Shown here piece by piece: positions 1 to 5,943 of a stretch of 5,943 nucleotides of DNA. The first letter of the stretch is position 1. Each line of letters starts with the position of its first letter. Below the pieces are notes generated by a model. It made no database searches. It was not told where the DNA came from and saw only the letters and a program-made list of their open reading frames with translations. Origin of the DNA: Rubrivivax sp. (GTDB taxonomy: Bacteria > Pseudomonadota > Gammaproteobacteria > Burkholderiales > Burkholderiaceae). Both the position numbers and the translations under genes were made by a program. The stretch is taken from the NCBI GenBank assembly GCA_004211235.1, contig SEEY01000270.1, positions 1-5,943 of the forward strand, in the 5' to 3' direction.

Positions 1-409
1 CTTCCATGCCGTTCAGCCAGACCTCCCAGCCCAGGCCCCAGCAGCCGAGCGTCGGATTCTCCCAGTCGTCCTCGACGAAGCGCACGTCGTTCTTCTTCAG
101 GTCGAAGCCCAGGCGTTCGAGGGAGCCGAGGTAAAGCTCCAGGATGTTGTCCGGCGCGGGTTTGAGCACGACCTGGTACTGGTAGTAGTGCTGCAGGCGG
201 TTGGGGTTCTCGCCGTAGCGGCCGTCCTTGGGGCGGCGGCTGGGCTGTACGTAGCCTGCCTTCCAGGGCTCGGGGCCGAGGGCGCGCAGGAAGGTGGCGG
301 TGTGGCTGGTGCCCGCGCCGACTTCCATGTCGTAGGGCTGCAGCAGCGCGCAGCCTTGTTTGGACCAATAGTCCTGCAGCGTCAGGATGATTTGCTGGAA
401 GGTCAGCAT
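1..409 (-). CDS. glyQ: glycyl-tRNA synthetase alpha subunit, N-terminal part (cut by left window edge)
   Basis: Alpha subunit of the bacterial alpha2-beta2 glycyl-tRNA synthetase, a cytoplasmic class II enzyme that charges tRNA-Gly; this subunit carries the catalytic core, and glyS (beta) would be expected beyond the left edge. The reading frame is open to base 1, giving 136 codons of roughly 300 usual for the family. Nearly every residue matches known GlyQ: the start [25 protein letters not shown] near residue 28, GPEPW near 45, the hallmark [15 protein letters not shown] at 63-77, and [10 protein letters not shown] followed by [11 protein letters not shown] at 111-136. The ATG at 409-407 is chosen because the homologous N-terminus begins there and no ATG, GTG or TTG lies in frame between it and the lnt stop. 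The Shine-Dalgarno is poor. It lies 34 bases after lnt on the same strand, so co-transcription with corC-lnt is likely. Confidence 0.97.
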   Translation of the reverse strand, partial: MLTFQQIILTLQDYWSKQGCALLQPYDMEVGAGTSHTATFLRALGPEPWKAGYVQPSRRPKDGRYGENPNRLQHYYQYQVVLKPAPDNILELYLGSLERLGFDLKKNDVRFVEDDWENPTLGCWGLGWEVWLNGME

Positions 410-443
410 GGAGCGAGAACGCGAGAGCCGGGGGTGGCCGATT

Positions 444-1886
444 CTATGAGGCGGCCCTCCTGAGGCCCATCAGGGTCAACAGCGCGATTCCCCAGAGCGG
501 CCAGAGGCCCAGCGCACTGAGCCAGCGGGCATACGGCGTGCTGCCGGCGCGGCCGTCGACGTGGGCTTCCAGCACGCCGCGTTCAAGCGCGGGCAGGCGT
601 GCGGTGACGACACCGTGATGGTCGACCACCGCCGTCGCGCCCGTGTTCGTCGAACGCGCCACCGGCCGCTGGAACTCGAGGGCGCGCATCTGCGAGAACT
701 GCAGGTGCTGGTCCTGGATCATGACGGTGCCGAACCACGCCAGGTTGCTGACGTTGACGAAGACGGTCGCGGCGTCCGGCCCGACGGCGCTTTGCACCAG
801 ATCCTCGCCGAACAGATCCTCGTAGCAGATCAGCGGCCGCAGGCGCTGGCCGGCCACGACCCAGGGGCGTTGATGGTCGCCGCGGGCCTGGTCGTCCATC
901 GGAATGCCCATGGCGCGCACGAACCAGCCGAAGCCCGGCGGGATGAACTCGCCGAAGGGCAGCAGATGGCGCTTGCCGTAGTGGTAATCGGTGCCGAGGC
1001 CGACGACGGAGTTGACGAAGCCTTCGTCGGCATTGCCCAGGAAAGTGCCGAGCAGCGCCGGCCGGTCGGGGCGGGACAACCGCACGAGGGTGGCACGGTC
1101 CAGCTCGGCGAGCGGCAGTGGTACGACGGATTCCGGCGTGATGACGACCTGGCCGCGCGACGACTCGATGAGTTGCGTCAGCGTGTCCAAGTTGGCGGTG
1201 AAGCGGGCGGCGTCGAACTTCTGGTCCTGCGGAATGCTGGGCTGCACGAGGGACATGGCCACCTGGCCGGTCGACGTCGTGAAGTCTTGCGGTAGCAGCA
1301 CGCCGGCAAGCGGCAGCAGCAGGGCCGGCACGGCGAGCGCCCAGGCGCGTTCCTTCAGCAATGCAATGCCGGCGGCGGCCAGCGCCGCCAGCGCGGTGAT
1401 GCCGTAGACGCCCACCCACGGCGCCCAGCCGGCCAGCGGGCCGACGCTGTGCGCATAGCCCGACGCGATCCACGGGAAGCCGCTGAACCAGGTCGCCCTT
1501 GCCAGCTCGGCCAGCAGCCAGGCGGGCGCCAGCGCCAGCAGTCGCCAGCGGCCCGGTGCCAACCATCGCGCGGTCAGGCCCAGCGCCAGCGCGTAGTAGC
1601 CGCTGAGAAATGCCGCCAGCAGCGCGACGGCCAGCGCAGCCAGCAGCCAGGGAATGCCGCCGAACTCGTGCATGCTGATGTGCAGCCACCACAGGCCCGA
1701 GGCCAGCCAGGCCCAGCCGAAACACGCACCGCAAAGTGCCGCCAGTCGCGGCGAGCTGCGGGCGACGACGCCGAACAGCAGCGCCAGCGCAGCGATCTGC
1801 GCCCACCGGCGCCTGGTGGGCGCGAACGAGGCGGTCTGCAGCAACCCGGCGGCCAGTGCGATGGCCGCGGCAACCGCCGGCCTCAC
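444..1886 (-). CDS. lnt: apolipoprotein N-acyltransferase
   Basis: Inner-membrane enzyme that moves an acyl chain from a phospholipid to the N-terminal cysteine of apolipoproteins, the last step of lipoprotein maturation after Lgt and LspA. The 480 residues have the family layout: hydrophobic helices over about residues 1-200, a periplasmic nitrilase-fold domain at about 207-445, and a C-terminal helix near 457-474. The catalytic triad by comparison with E. coli Lnt (E267, K335, C387) is E252 in TPES, K305 in [11 protein letters not shown] and C354 in LICYEDL; E313 and E356 are also kept. The usual NDAWFG segment reads NLAWFG (381-386), which I believe occurs in other Burkholderiales. The start is GTG, inside a GTGA that also holds the corC stop, with a purine-rich GAAGGCGAG a few bases upstream. 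This suggests translational coupling to corC. Confidence 0.96.
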   Translation of the reverse strand: MRPAVAAAIALAAGLLQTASFAPTRRRWAQIAALALLFGVVARSSPRLAALCGACFGWAWLASGLWWLHISMHEFGGIPWLLAALAVALLAAFLSGYYALALGLTARWLAPGRWRLLALAPAWLLAELARATWFSGFPWIASGYAHSVGPLAGWAPWVGVYGITALAALAAAGIALLKERAWALAVPALLLPLAGVLLPQDFTTSTGQVAMSLVQPSIPQDQKFDAARFTANLDTLTQLIESSRGQVVITPESVVPLPLAELDRATLVRLSRPDRPALLGTFLGNADEGFVNSVVGLGTDYHYGKRHLLPFGEFIPPGFGWFVRAMGIPMDDQARGDHQRPWVVAGQRLRPLICYEDLFGEDLVQSAVGPDAATVFVNVSNLAWFGTVMIQDQHLQFSQMRALEFQRPVARSTNTGATAVVDHHGVVTARLPALERGVLEAHVDGRAGSTPYARWLSALGLWPLWGIALLTLMGLRRAAS

Positions 1887-2764
1887 TTGTCGGTCTCGCC
1901 TTCGGCGGCGCGCGTGACCTTGAACCAGCGCACCGCGCCGCCGCGGGTCAGCATGACGGCGAAGTCCAGCCCCGCGACCGTGACCACCTCGCCCCGGCGT
2001 GGCACCTGGCCGTGCTCATGGGCGACCAGGCCGCCGATGGTGTCGAAGTCGTCCTCCGGCAGGTCCAGGCCGAAGGCGCTGTTGACGGCGGCGATGGTGG
2101 TGTCGCCCGCCACGCGCTGGCTGCCATCGGCCAGCGTGTACAGACCGGACTCGCCGTCCTTGTCGTCGAACTCGTCCTCGATCTCACCGACGATCTCCTC
2201 CAGCACGTCCTCGATCGTGATCAGGCCGGCCGTGTTGCCGAACTCATCGATGACGATCGCCAGGTGGTTGCGGTTGGAGCGGAAATCGCGCAGCAGCTCG
2301 TTCAGGCCCTTGCTCTCGGGCACGAAGACCGTGGGCCGCAGCAGCGCGCGCAGGTTCAGCTCGGGAGCCCGCTGCATCTTCAGCAGATCCTTGGCGAGCA
2401 GGATGCCGATGATGTTGTCGCGCGTGCCCTCGTAGACCGGGAACCGCGAGTGGCCCGTGTCGATGACCAGGCCCAGCAGCTCGTCATAGGGGGCGTCGAT
2501 GTCCAGGAGGTCCATGCGAGGCGTGGCCACCATCGCATCGCCCGCCGACAGCTCGGCCATGCGCAGCACGCCTTCCAGCATCTGGCGCGACTCGGGCTCG
2601 ATCAGCTCCCGCTGCTCGGCGTCGGCCAGCGTTTCCATCAGTTCGGACTTGGAGTCGGGGCCGGGGTGCAGGAACTCCAGCATGCGCTCCAGCAGGCCGC
2701 GGGCCTCGGGCGGGTGTTTGGCGGCCCCGCGAACTGGGGGCCGGCCTGAATGCGGTTCGCTCAA
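1883..2764 (-). CDS. corC: CorC/HlyC-family CBS-pair protein (YbeX-like magnesium/cobalt transport protein)
   Basis: Soluble cytoplasmic protein of 293 residues of the CorC/YbeX type, classically linked to magnesium and cobalt efflux; the exact biochemical role is unsettled, and E. coli ybeX also sits next to lnt. There is no N-terminal membrane (DUF21) domain. The sequence shows a short Pro/Arg-rich lead, a helix LLERMLEFL at 24-32, two CBS domains (about 75-135 and 143-200), the signature IVIDEFGNTAGLITIEDV at 170-187 followed by an acidic stretch, and a CorC_HlyC C-terminal domain at about 208-285 containing DDFDTIGGLVAHEHG. The start is TTG at 2764-2762: an in-frame TGA lies four codons upstream (2776-2774) and the next ATG, codon 28, would delete the conserved LLER region. 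No Shine-Dalgarno is visible, so the start is the weak point. It is the first gene of the corC-lnt-glyQ run. Confidence 0.92.
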   Translation of the reverse strand: MSEPHSGRPPVRGAAKHPPEARGLLERMLEFLHPGPDSKSELMETLADAEQRELIEPESRQMLEGVLRMAELSAGDAMVATPRMDLLDIDAPYDELLGLVIDTGHSRFPVYEGTRDNIIGILLAKDLLKMQRAPELNLRALLRPTVFVPESKGLNELLRDFRSNRNHLAIVIDEFGNTAGLITIEDVLEEIVGEIEDEFDDKDGESGLYTLADGSQRVAGDTTIAAVNSAFGLDLPEDDFDTIGGLVAHEHGQVPRRGEVVTVAGLDFAVMLTRGGAVRWFKVTRAAEGETDK

Positions 2765-2877
2765 GGGGAGCTGTCAGGGTATTGCGGAGGGGACAGAATA
2801 GCCGATTGGTTTGACAACGCCTTGTGTTACGGCGCCGAGTCCCTATATCCGCTGCTTCTTCTGAAAACGGTTCCGCC
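2765..2877. promoter_or_regulatory. divergent intergenic region between corC and the CobW-family gene
   Basis: These 113 bases must hold the start signals of both divergent transcription units. On the plus strand a perfect TTGACA sits at 2811-2816, but no -10 hexamer lies 16-18 bases after it. A TATATC at 2844-2849 (4 of 6 matches to TATAAT) has TTGTGT 16 bases before it at 2822-2827, a weak pair that would give a short leader before the ATG at 2878. TTGACAA at 2811-2817 is a small palindrome about its central base and so reads TTGTCAA on the other strand. No good promoter for corC stands out, and no AT-rich inverted repeat resembling a Zur or Fur box is visible. The region is supported by gene orientation; the individual elements are weak. 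Confidence 0.4.
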
Positions 2878-3930
2878 ATGTCCAATTCCGCCAACGGCCT
2901 CATCCCCGCCACCATCCTTACGGGCTTTCTCGGCGCCGGCAAAACCACGCTGCTCAAGCGCGTGCTGACCGAGGCCCACGGCCAGAAGATCGCCGTCATC
3001 GAGAACGAGTTCGGCGAAGAGAACATCGACACCGACATCCTGGTCTCGGACACCAACGAGCAGATCATCCAGATGAACAACGGCTGCGTCTGCTGCACGA
3101 TCCGCGAGGATCTGCGCACGACGCTGTCCGACCTGGCCGCCAAGCGCCGCAAGGGTGAGTTGCAGTTCGACCGCGTCATCATCGAGACCACCGGCCTGGC
3201 CGACCCCGGTCCGGTGGCGCAGACCTTTTTCATGGACGACGAGATCGCCGAGGCCTATCTGCTCGACTCGGTGCTGACGCTGGTCGACGCCAAGCACGCC
3301 GAGGAGCAGCTCGACAGCCGGCAGGAGGCGCGCATGCAGGTCGGGTTCGCCGATCAGCTCTTCATCAGCAAGAGCGACCTGGTCGAGCCGGCTGCCGTGG
3401 AGGCGCTGATCCACCGCATCAAGCACATGAACCCGCGTGCGCCCATCCAGACCGCCCACTTCGGCGAGGTGGCGCTCAGCAAGGTGTTCGACCTGCGCGG
3501 CTTCAACCTCAACGCCAAGCTCGAGATAGACCCGGACTTCCTGAACGCGGACGCCCATGATCACGGCCATCACCATGATCACGACCATGAGCACGGCGAA
3601 CATTGCGATCACCCGCATCACCACGCCCACGAAGACGACGTGAAGAGCTTCGTCTTCCGTTCGGACAAGCCGTTCAACCCGGCCAAGCTCGAGGACTTCC
3701 TTGGCGCCATCGTGCAGGTTTACGGCCCGAAGATGCTGAGATACAAGGGCGTCCTACACATGAAAGGCACCGAGAAGAAGGTGATCTTCCAGGGCGTCCA
3801 CCAGATGATGGGTTCCGATCTCGGCCCCCGTTGGATGCCGGGAGAGAAAAAGCAGAGCAAGATGGTGTTCATCGGCATCGATTTGCCGAAGGACGTGTTG
3901 TTGCAAGGCCTTGAAGGCTGCTTGGCGTGA
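2878..3930 (+). CDS. CobW/COG0523-family (YjiA-like) GTP-binding protein, putative zinc metallochaperone
   Basis: G3E-family P-loop GTPase of 350 residues, thought by family knowledge to couple GTP hydrolysis to delivery of a metal, often zinc, to client proteins in the cytoplasm. In order: Walker A GFLGAGKTT (16-24); IENEFGEENIDTD (41-53); metal-binding CxCC motif C70-V-C-C73; ETTGLADPGPV (103-113) in the switch/Walker B region; base-recognition motif as SKSD (164-167) instead of NKxD; a histidine-rich loop (227-251); and a CobW C-terminal domain (about 255-345) with LRYKGVLHMKG and MVFIGIDLP. Over the GTPase domain it reads like E. coli YjiA, which also lacks a classic NKxD. The frame is open upstream to a GTG at 2824, but ATG 2878 is preferred: the family N-terminus begins a few residues before the beta strand leading into the P-loop, and the only promoter-like -10 lies between the two. 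Its neighbour dksA suggests a metal-homeostasis context, which is inference. Confidence 0.93.
   Translation: MSNSANGLIPATILTGFLGAGKTTLLKRVLTEAHGQKIAVIENEFGEENIDTDILVSDTNEQIIQMNNGCVCCTIREDLRTTLSDLAAKRRKGELQFDRVIIETTGLADPGPVAQTFFMDDEIAEAYLLDSVLTLVDAKHAEEQLDSRQEARMQVGFADQLFISKSDLVEPAAVEALIHRIKHMNPRAPIQTAHFGEVALSKVFDLRGFNLNAKLEIDPDFLNADAHDHGHHHDHDHEHGEHCDHPHHHAHEDDVKSFVFRSDKPFNPAKLEDFLGAIVQVYGPKMLRYKGVLHMKGTEKKVIFQGVHQMMGSDLGPRWMPGEKKQSKMVFIGIDLPKDVLLQGLEGCLA
3556..3630 (+). other. histidine-rich metal-binding segment within the CobW-family gene
   Basis: These 25 codons encode residues 227-251, of which 14 are histidine, interleaved with Asp/Glu and one Cys (243). Such loops are common in COG0523 proteins between the GTPase and C-terminal domains and bind zinc or other divalent metals. 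At DNA level the ten-base unit CATGATCACG occurs twice (3556-3565 and 3574-3583, 18 bases apart), so the stretch is partly repetitive and could change length by slippage. Confidence 0.85.
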
Positions 3931-3939
3931 TGTTTTTCG

Positions 3940-3962
3940 CCCCTGGAGCATTCTTCCAGGGG
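3940..3962 (+). terminator. hairpin after the CobW-family gene, possible weak terminator
   Basis: CCCCTGGA (3940-3947) pairs perfectly with TCCAGGGG (3955-3962) around a seven-base loop, starting ten bases after the CobW-family stop. A run of T follows neither arm: the plus strand continues GGTGCGG, and the T-run (3932-3936) lies before the stem. It is therefore not a textbook intrinsic terminator. It could stabilise the mRNA 3' end, act with Rho, or partly separate this gene from dksA. Confidence 0.35.
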
Positions 3963-3966
3963 GGTG

Positions 3967-3994
3967 CGGACGCAGGATTCCTCATGGCTACAAT
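3967..3994 (+). promoter_or_regulatory. candidate sigma-70 promoter for dksA
   Basis: TACAAT at 3989-3994 matches the -10 consensus at five of six positions. Sixteen bases before it, CGGACG (3967-3972) keeps the GAC core of a -35. The following bases CCGCCGCG are all G or C, so the discriminator is GC-rich, the type found at promoters repressed by ppGpp and DksA. Transcription would begin near 4001 and leave a leader of about 85 bases. The -10 is the strongest promoter-like hexamer in the 155-base gap; the -35 is weak. Confidence 0.5.
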
Positions 3995-4073
3995 CCGCCG
4001 CGCTCAAAATCGGGCTGCCGGCTCAAAAGCAGTGGGATCAAGGTCTGACACCGCGCCGATGCACGCCTAGAGC

Positions 4074-4080
4074 GAGGAGA
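4074..4080 (+). promoter_or_regulatory. Shine-Dalgarno of dksA, fixing a GTG start
   Basis: GAGGAGA lies with its GGAG core six bases before the GTG at 4086. This is the best ribosome binding site in the window. It supports the GTG start and hence the long N-terminal extension of DksA over a later ATG such as codon 26. Confidence 0.8.
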
Positions 4081-4085
4081 AGACA

Positions 4086-4724
4086 GTGAGCAAGACCCCG
4101 GCCCCCAAAACCGCATCCACCAAGGGTGGAAAGAAGACCGATCCCGGCGCCGACGTCGCTATGTTGGAGGCGCCCGCACCCGCGAATCGCTTTGCCGACC
4201 GCTTCGCCCCGCCGAAACCGCCCGCACGTGGGACGCAGCACGTTGACGAGACGCCGCGCGTGGCCGCCAAGGGCGATCCCAAGCTGGTCAACGCCTGGAA
4301 GACCAAGCCTGGCGCCGAGCTGAGCGACGCCGAAGTCCTGGCCATGCCAGACGCGGAGTACATGAACGCCAAGCAGATCGAGTTCTTCCGCGCCAAGCTG
4401 GAAGGCCTCAAGAACGAGGTCCTGTCCAACGCTGGCGAGACCACGGAGCATCTGCGCGAGGACACGACGATCGTGCCCGATCCGGCCGACCGCGCGACCA
4501 TCGAGGAAGAGCATGCGCTTGAACTGCGCACGCGGGACCGCGAGCGCAAGCTGCTGAAGAAGATCGTCCAGTCCATCACCCGGCTGGACAGCGGCGACTA
4601 TGGCTACTGCGACGAGACCGGCGAGCCCATCGGCCTGGGCCGGTTGATCGCCCGCCCCACCGCCACGCTGTCGCTCGAGGCGCAGCAGCGCCGCGAGCTC
4701 AAGCAGAAGATGTTTGGAGATTAA
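4086..4724 (+). CDS. dksA: RNA polymerase-binding transcription factor DksA, single-cysteine type with long N-terminal extension
   Basis: DksA enters the secondary channel of RNA polymerase and, with ppGpp, drives the stringent response. Of the 212 residues, about 91-212 align without gaps to E. coli DksA (151 residues) at an offset of 61. The coiled-coil tip acids D71/D74 are D132/D135 in PDPADR, followed by EEEHALELRTRDRERKLLKKI (139-159). The C-terminal zinc finger is degenerate: E. coli C114, C117, C135 and C138 correspond to C175, T178, S196 and A199, so a four-Cys zinc site cannot form. This zinc-free form is known in alpha- and betaproteobacteria and in Pseudomonas DksA2. Residues 1-70 are rich in Lys, Pro and Ala and probably disordered. 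The GTG start is backed by a strong ribosome binding site. The next gene begins nine bases after the stop, so the two are likely co-transcribed. Confidence 0.95.
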   Translation: MSKTPAPKTASTKGGKKTDPGADVAMLEAPAPANRFADRFAPPKPPARGTQHVDETPRVAAKGDPKLVNAWKTKPGAELSDAEVLAMPDAEYMNAKQIEFFRAKLEGLKNEVLSNAGETTEHLREDTTIVPDPADRATIEEEHALELRTRDRERKLLKKIVQSITRLDSGDYGYCDETGEPIGLGRLIARPTATLSLEAQQRRELKQKMFGD

Positions 4725-4733
4725 GCTCCGGTC

Positions 4734-5943
4734 ATGACCGAGTCGAAGCCTGCAGACCCCAAGGAAGGCGACAGCTTTTTCCGGAAGGTTGCGCGCTTCG
4801 TGGCCAATCCGACGACGGACTGGTCCGAGATCAATTCCCGCCAGGACGACCCCGAGGGCGACCTCGCCAAGGCCGAGCTGCGGGCGATGGTGGAACGCAA
4901 GCGCCGCAACGATTTCGTGCGCAAGCGCGAGCTCGACATGCTGCGCCGCATCCGCCGCGAGGGGCTGACGCCCGAACAGCTTGCGGCGCTGGCCTCGTCG
5001 CCGTCCCGGATGGGCGATGACGAGCGCATCAGCGAGCCGAACTCCAAGATCGATCTCGGTGTGAAGGCCAAGATCGACGAAATCGAGCAGCAGATGGTGG
5101 GTGAGAGCTTTGCGACGACGCAGGCCGTGCCCAAGCAGCAGCCCGGCTTCTTCGAGACCAGCACGCGGCCCGTTGCCTTTGCCTCCACGTCATCGGCGTC
5201 CGCTGCCCTGGACGGGGCGAGCGGTCGGGTCAGCGAGTTCTCCAGTGCGAAGGAGGCGCAGCGCCTGTCCGCGCCGCCGCCACCTGCGGCCGTGACGATG
5301 GGTGCGGCCATCCCGCCGCTGTCCGACTCGCCGGCCAGCCGCCTGCCCGACCTGCCGCCGCTGGACATGCCCTTGTCCTTCTCGCTGGCCGAGTCCTCGC
5401 CGCCGATGGAGGTGCAGGAGCTGGTGCATGACCCCGACCTGGACGAGGCCGTCATCGCCTTTGCCAACGCAGACTACGACAGCAGCGAACGGGCGCTGAC
5501 CGATCTGGTACGCCCCGGTGGCAGCCGCAACCTGCACGGCGAGACCTGGCTGGTGCTGTTCGACCACTACCGTGCCACGGGCGCCCAGGGCAAGTTCGAG
5601 GTGCTGGCCGTCGAGTACGCGCAGCAGTTCGGCCTGTCGGCGCCACAGTGGTTTTCCATGCCCAAGCTGGTGGCGGAAACGGCGCGCCAGGCCAACCGCA
5701 CGCCGATGGGCAAGGCGGGGCAGGTGAGCTGGACGGCACCGTCGACGCTGCGAGCCGAGGATGTCGGGACGCTGCAAAAGCGCAGCGAGACGCTTCCCAT
5801 GCCGTGGGTTTTCGACTGGGGCTCGGTGGACGAGATCGAGATCGAGGCGGCCATCCAGTTGCGCCAGGTGCTGCGTGCCTGGGCGATGCAGCAGGTCGAC
5901 CAGCGCTGGATGGGCGGCGATCATTTCCTGAATCAGCTCAAGG
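4734..5943 (+). CDS. uncharacterised Burkholderiales protein with TPR-like region, possibly STAS-domain protein (cut by right edge)
   Basis: The frame is open from ATG 4734 to the end (403 codons and one base) without a stop. The N-terminus has FFRKVARFVANPTTDW (15-30), then a highly charged helical stretch (about 43-87) rich in Arg, Lys and Glu, then a helix KAKIDEIEQQMVGE (111-124). Residues about 130-225 form a Pro/Ala/Ser-rich, probably disordered linker. From about 228 a helical, TPR-like or FimV-like region follows, including DPDLDEAVIAFANADY (233-248) and ETWLVLFDHYRATG (270-283). PMPWVFDWGSVDEI (355-368) starts another module. There is no signal peptide or membrane segment. It resembles proteins I recall annotated in Burkholderiales as STAS-domain-containing, where that domain would lie further on; this is from memory and the domain itself is not visible. 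The ATG is nine bases after the dksA stop with a distant GGAG, so coupled translation is likely. Function is unknown; a link to DksA is only by position. Confidence 0.85.
   Translation, partial: MTESKPADPKEGDSFFRKVARFVANPTTDWSEINSRQDDPEGDLAKAELRAMVERKRRNDFVRKRELDMLRRIRREGLTPEQLAALASSPSRMGDDERISEPNSKIDLGVKAKIDEIEQQMVGESFATTQAVPKQQPGFFETSTRPVAFASTSSASAALDGASGRVSEFSSAKEAQRLSAPPPPAAVTMGAAIPPLSDSPASRLPDLPPLDMPLSFSLAESSPPMEVQELVHDPDLDEAVIAFANADYDSSERALTDLVRPGGSRNLHGETWLVLFDHYRATGAQGKFEVLAVEYAQQFGLSAPQWFSMPKLVAETARQANRTPMGKAGQVSWTAPSTLRAEDVGTLQKRSETLPMPWVFDWGSVDEIEIEAAIQLRQVLRAWAMQQVDQRWMGGDHFLNQLK

Noticed and set aside
561..1295. Open plus-strand frame of 244 codons opposite lnt.
   Set aside because: It lies wholly antisense to a well-supported lnt, its predicted protein is Arg/Gly/Ala-rich without recognisable motifs, and such shadow frames are expected in GC-rich genes.
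583..1806. Open minus-strand frame of 407 codons in another phase of lnt.
   Set aside because: Arg/Ala/Gly-rich shadow of the true lnt frame, which has the complete catalytic triad.
1449..2749. Two long plus-strand open frames (1449-2435 and 1736-2749) across the lnt/corC junction.
   Set aside because: Both are antisense to corC and lnt, are low-complexity in composition and show no known domain.
2811..2816. Perfect -35 hexamer TTGACA as promoter of the CobW-family gene.
   Set aside because: No acceptable -10 hexamer occurs 15-19 bases downstream; the nearest AT-rich hexamer is 27 bases away.
2824..2877. Upstream GTG start extending the CobW-family protein by 18 residues.
   Set aside because: The extra residues do not resemble family N-termini, and the only promoter-like -10 (2844-2849) lies inside the extension; ATG 2878 fits homologues.
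2484..3630. Minus-strand open frames (2484-3233 and 2827-3630) opposite the CobW-family gene.
   Set aside because: The opposite strand encodes a full set of GTPase motifs in order; these frames are shadows and would also cross the intergenic region.
4002..4028. Direct repeat GCTCAAAA (4002-4009 and 4021-4028) in the dksA leader, as a possible operator.
   Set aside because: Only eight bases with 19-base spacing, no inverted symmetry and no known regulator site; could easily be chance.
4721..5924. Minus-strand open frames (4721-5467 and 5190-5924) opposite the last ORF.
   Set aside because: The plus-strand frame stays open for over 1.2 kb from an ATG just after dksA, has G/C-biased third codon positions and resembles a known Burkholderiales protein; the minus frames are Arg/Ser/Gly-rich shadows.

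Overview
The window reads as ordinary chromosome from a GC-rich betaproteobacterium, most likely of the order Burkholderiales. Third codon positions are almost all G or C. The gene order corC-lnt-glyQ, the GlyQ N-terminus and the single-cysteine DksA all fit that group. This assignment is inferred from protein resemblance and gene order, not from a marker search. Six protein genes fill the window. I see no RNA gene, mobile element, CRISPR array or sign of recent transfer.

Left part (1-2764, minus strand): three genes run leftwards in the order corC (CBS-pair CorC/HlyC protein), lnt (apolipoprotein N-acyltransferase) and glyQ (glycyl-tRNA synthetase alpha, cut by the left edge). corC and lnt overlap by 4 bases and lnt-glyQ are 34 bases apart, so this is probably one operon. 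corC starts with TTG and lnt with GTG. The genes serve divalent-metal or ribosome-related homeostasis, lipoprotein maturation and translation.

Middle (2765-2877): a 113-base divergent intergenic region with only weak promoter-like elements and no recognisable Zur-type palindrome.

Right part (2878-5943, plus strand): a COG0523/CobW-family GTPase resembling E. coli YjiA, with a long histidine-rich metal-binding loop, is followed after 155 bases by dksA. That gap holds a hairpin and a good candidate promoter with a GC-rich stretch after the -10. Nine bases after dksA begins a long ORF that runs off the right edge. It has a basic helical N-terminus, a disordered Pro/Ala/Ser linker and a TPR-like helical region, and it resembles a Burkholderiales protein annotated as STAS-domain-containing. 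It is probably translated together with dksA.

The most notable point is a putative zinc-handling GTPase beside a DksA that has lost three of the four zinc-finger cysteines. This echoes the zinc-starvation pairing of COG0523 proteins with DksA2 in Pseudomonas, but in this lineage it may simply be the normal housekeeping arrangement. I found no clear undescribed system; the last ORF is the least understood gene here.
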